From an uncultured Alphaproteobacteria bacterium (GTDB lineage: Bacteria; Pseudomonadota; Alphaproteobacteria; HIMB59; GCA-002718135): a stretch of DNA of 64,000 nucleotides. The notes under the pieces were generated by a model that was given only the letters and a program-made list of their open reading frames with translations, was not told the origin of the DNA and did not search any database. The stretch is from positions 372,001-436,000 of the forward strand of contig CACNNQ010000001.1 of the NCBI GenBank assembly GCA_902621855.1, in the 5' to 3' direction. Within the stretch, counting starts at the first letter, position 1. Each line of letters begins with the position of its first letter. Of this stretch, positions 63,296 through 64,000 are shown piece by piece. The position numbers and the translations under genes are program-made.

Positions 63296-64000
63296 ATGAG
63301 AAATGCAGTTATTGTGGGTTACAAAAGATCACCCTTCACTTTTGCTCGTAAAGGTGAAATGGCTAATATAAGACCGGAAGACATTCTATCACAAACAATA
63401 AATCAATTACTTAATGAAATACAAATTAATAAAAATGACATAGAGGACATTATTACTGGTTGTGCATATCCTGAAGGAGCGCAAGGTAATAATATTGCTA
63501 AAATTGTTTCTTTCATGACTGATATGCCAGAACATGTAGCAGGTATGACAGTTAACAGATGGTGCGGCTCTTCAATGCAAGCTATTCACGATGCAACTGG
63601 AGCGATTGCAATTAACTCTGGGGACGTTTTTTTATGTTGTGGTGTAGAAAGTATGACATTTATACCCATTAATGGACTAACATACGATCCTCATCCTCAA
63701 TTAATTAAAGACAATCCAAATGTATATATGTCTATGGGGATTACAGCTGAAAATGTTGCAAAAAAATTTGATATTTCTCGAAAAGAGCAACAAGATTTTG
63801 CTATTAGCAGTCATTCTAAAGCTAATTCAGCTAGAGAAACAAACATGTTTGATAGCGAAATTGTTTCTATTAAGAATAATGATGAAATAATTAATAAAGA
63901 TGGCGGAATTAGACCTAACACCTCACATGAAATTTTAGATGGATTAAAACTTGCTTTTGATGAGAATGGAACAGTTACAGCTGGTACAGCCTCACCATTA
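63296..64000 (+). CDS. Thiolase (acetyl-CoA acyltransferase), N-terminal part
   Basis: The reading frame is open to the window end; 235 residues are visible. MRNAVIVGYKRSPFTFARKG and GCAYPEGAQGNNIAKIV are thiolase N-terminal segments. The acyl-accepting cysteine is in MTVNRWCGSSMQAIHDATGA. GVESMTFIPINGL, SMGITAENVAKKFDISRKEQ and the later DENGTVTAGTASPL are also typical. FadA-like 3-ketoacyl-CoA thiolase is likelier than biosynthetic PhaA, but the C-terminal half is needed to decide. It starts right after the apt stop. Confidence 0.93.
   Translation, partial: MRNAVIVGYKRSPFTFARKGEMANIRPEDILSQTINQLLNEIQINKNDIEDIITGCAYPEGAQGNNIAKIVSFMTDMPEHVAGMTVNRWCGSSMQAIHDATGAIAINSGDVFLCCGVESMTFIPINGLTYDPHPQLIKDNPNVYMSMGITAENVAKKFDISRKEQQDFAISSHSKANSARETNMFDSEIVSIKNNDEIINKDGGIRPNTSHEILDGLKLAFDENGTVTAGTASPL

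Overview
This is a low-GC, very densely packed bacterial chromosome segment. Most neighbouring genes abut or overlap by 1-20 bases, and no gene-free stretch exceeds about 240 bases. Gene order is alphaproteobacterial: ruvX-pyrB-plsY-topA beside gatCAB; acpS-lepB-rnc-era-recO-parC; nrdR-ribD-ribE-ribB-ribH-nusB-thiL; bamE / cytochrome bc1 chaperone-rpmF-plsX-ihfA-merR; and an Irr-like Fur regulator. Low GC, compaction, a blue-tuned proteorhodopsin, a TRAP transporter, a K+-independent proton-pumping pyrophosphatase and a NhaD antiporter together point to a streamlined marine oligotroph. A SAR11-like or HIMB59/AEGEAN-169-like lineage fits, but this is inferred from content and not from a phylogeny.

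Layout. 1-3.9 kb, minus strand: topA (cut by the window edge), plsY, pyrB, ruvX. 3.9-7.1 kb: gatCAB. 7.1-9.4 kb: a small membrane protein and a divergent DUF4198 / HupE pair, probably for metal uptake. 9.7-19.3 kb: tRNA-Ser, dapA, smpB, rpoZ, rsh and the acpS-to-parC block. 19.3-26.4 kb: a SABATH-type methyltransferase facing a DctPQM TRAP operon, then gcdH. 26.5-33.2 kb: one long run of rpiB, glyA, nrdR, riboflavin genes, nusB and thiL. 33.3-39.2 kb: hppA, bamE, the bc1 chaperone, rpmF, plsX, ihfA, merR and proteorhodopsin. 39.3-44.6 kb: rplM, rpsI, argC, a tiny lipoprotein, hom, recJ, tRNA-Glu. 44.6-52.7 kb: qor, aacS and irr on the minus strand, a hydrolase and nhaD on the plus strand, and thiBP under a TPP riboswitch. 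52.7-64 kb: tRNA-Pro, an SDR, SulP, YtoQ, a methyltransferase, an amidotransferase, a MOSC protein, a sugar-type ABC importer, a phosphatase-like protein, apt and the start of a thiolase.

How the genes work together. Proteorhodopsin and HppA both build proton-motive force, which NhaD and probably SulP can spend. The TRAP system and two ABC importers are scavenging systems, but neither ABC system has an ATPase gene next to it. Irr sits in one probable transcript with acetoacetyl-CoA synthetase and a quinone oxidoreductase.

The most unusual observation is PyrB. It carries about 70 extra N-terminal residues that read like the arm-binding domain of a phage-type tyrosine integrase, and its start codon is preceded by three ATGTGT repeats spaced about one helical turn apart. 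Other points of note are a 330-residue coiled-coil tail on the TRAP large permease, transcription terminators whose U-tract ends directly at the next start codon (two cases), and an inverted repeat overlapping the proteorhodopsin -35 box. I see no CRISPR array, insertion sequence, rRNA or intact prophage.
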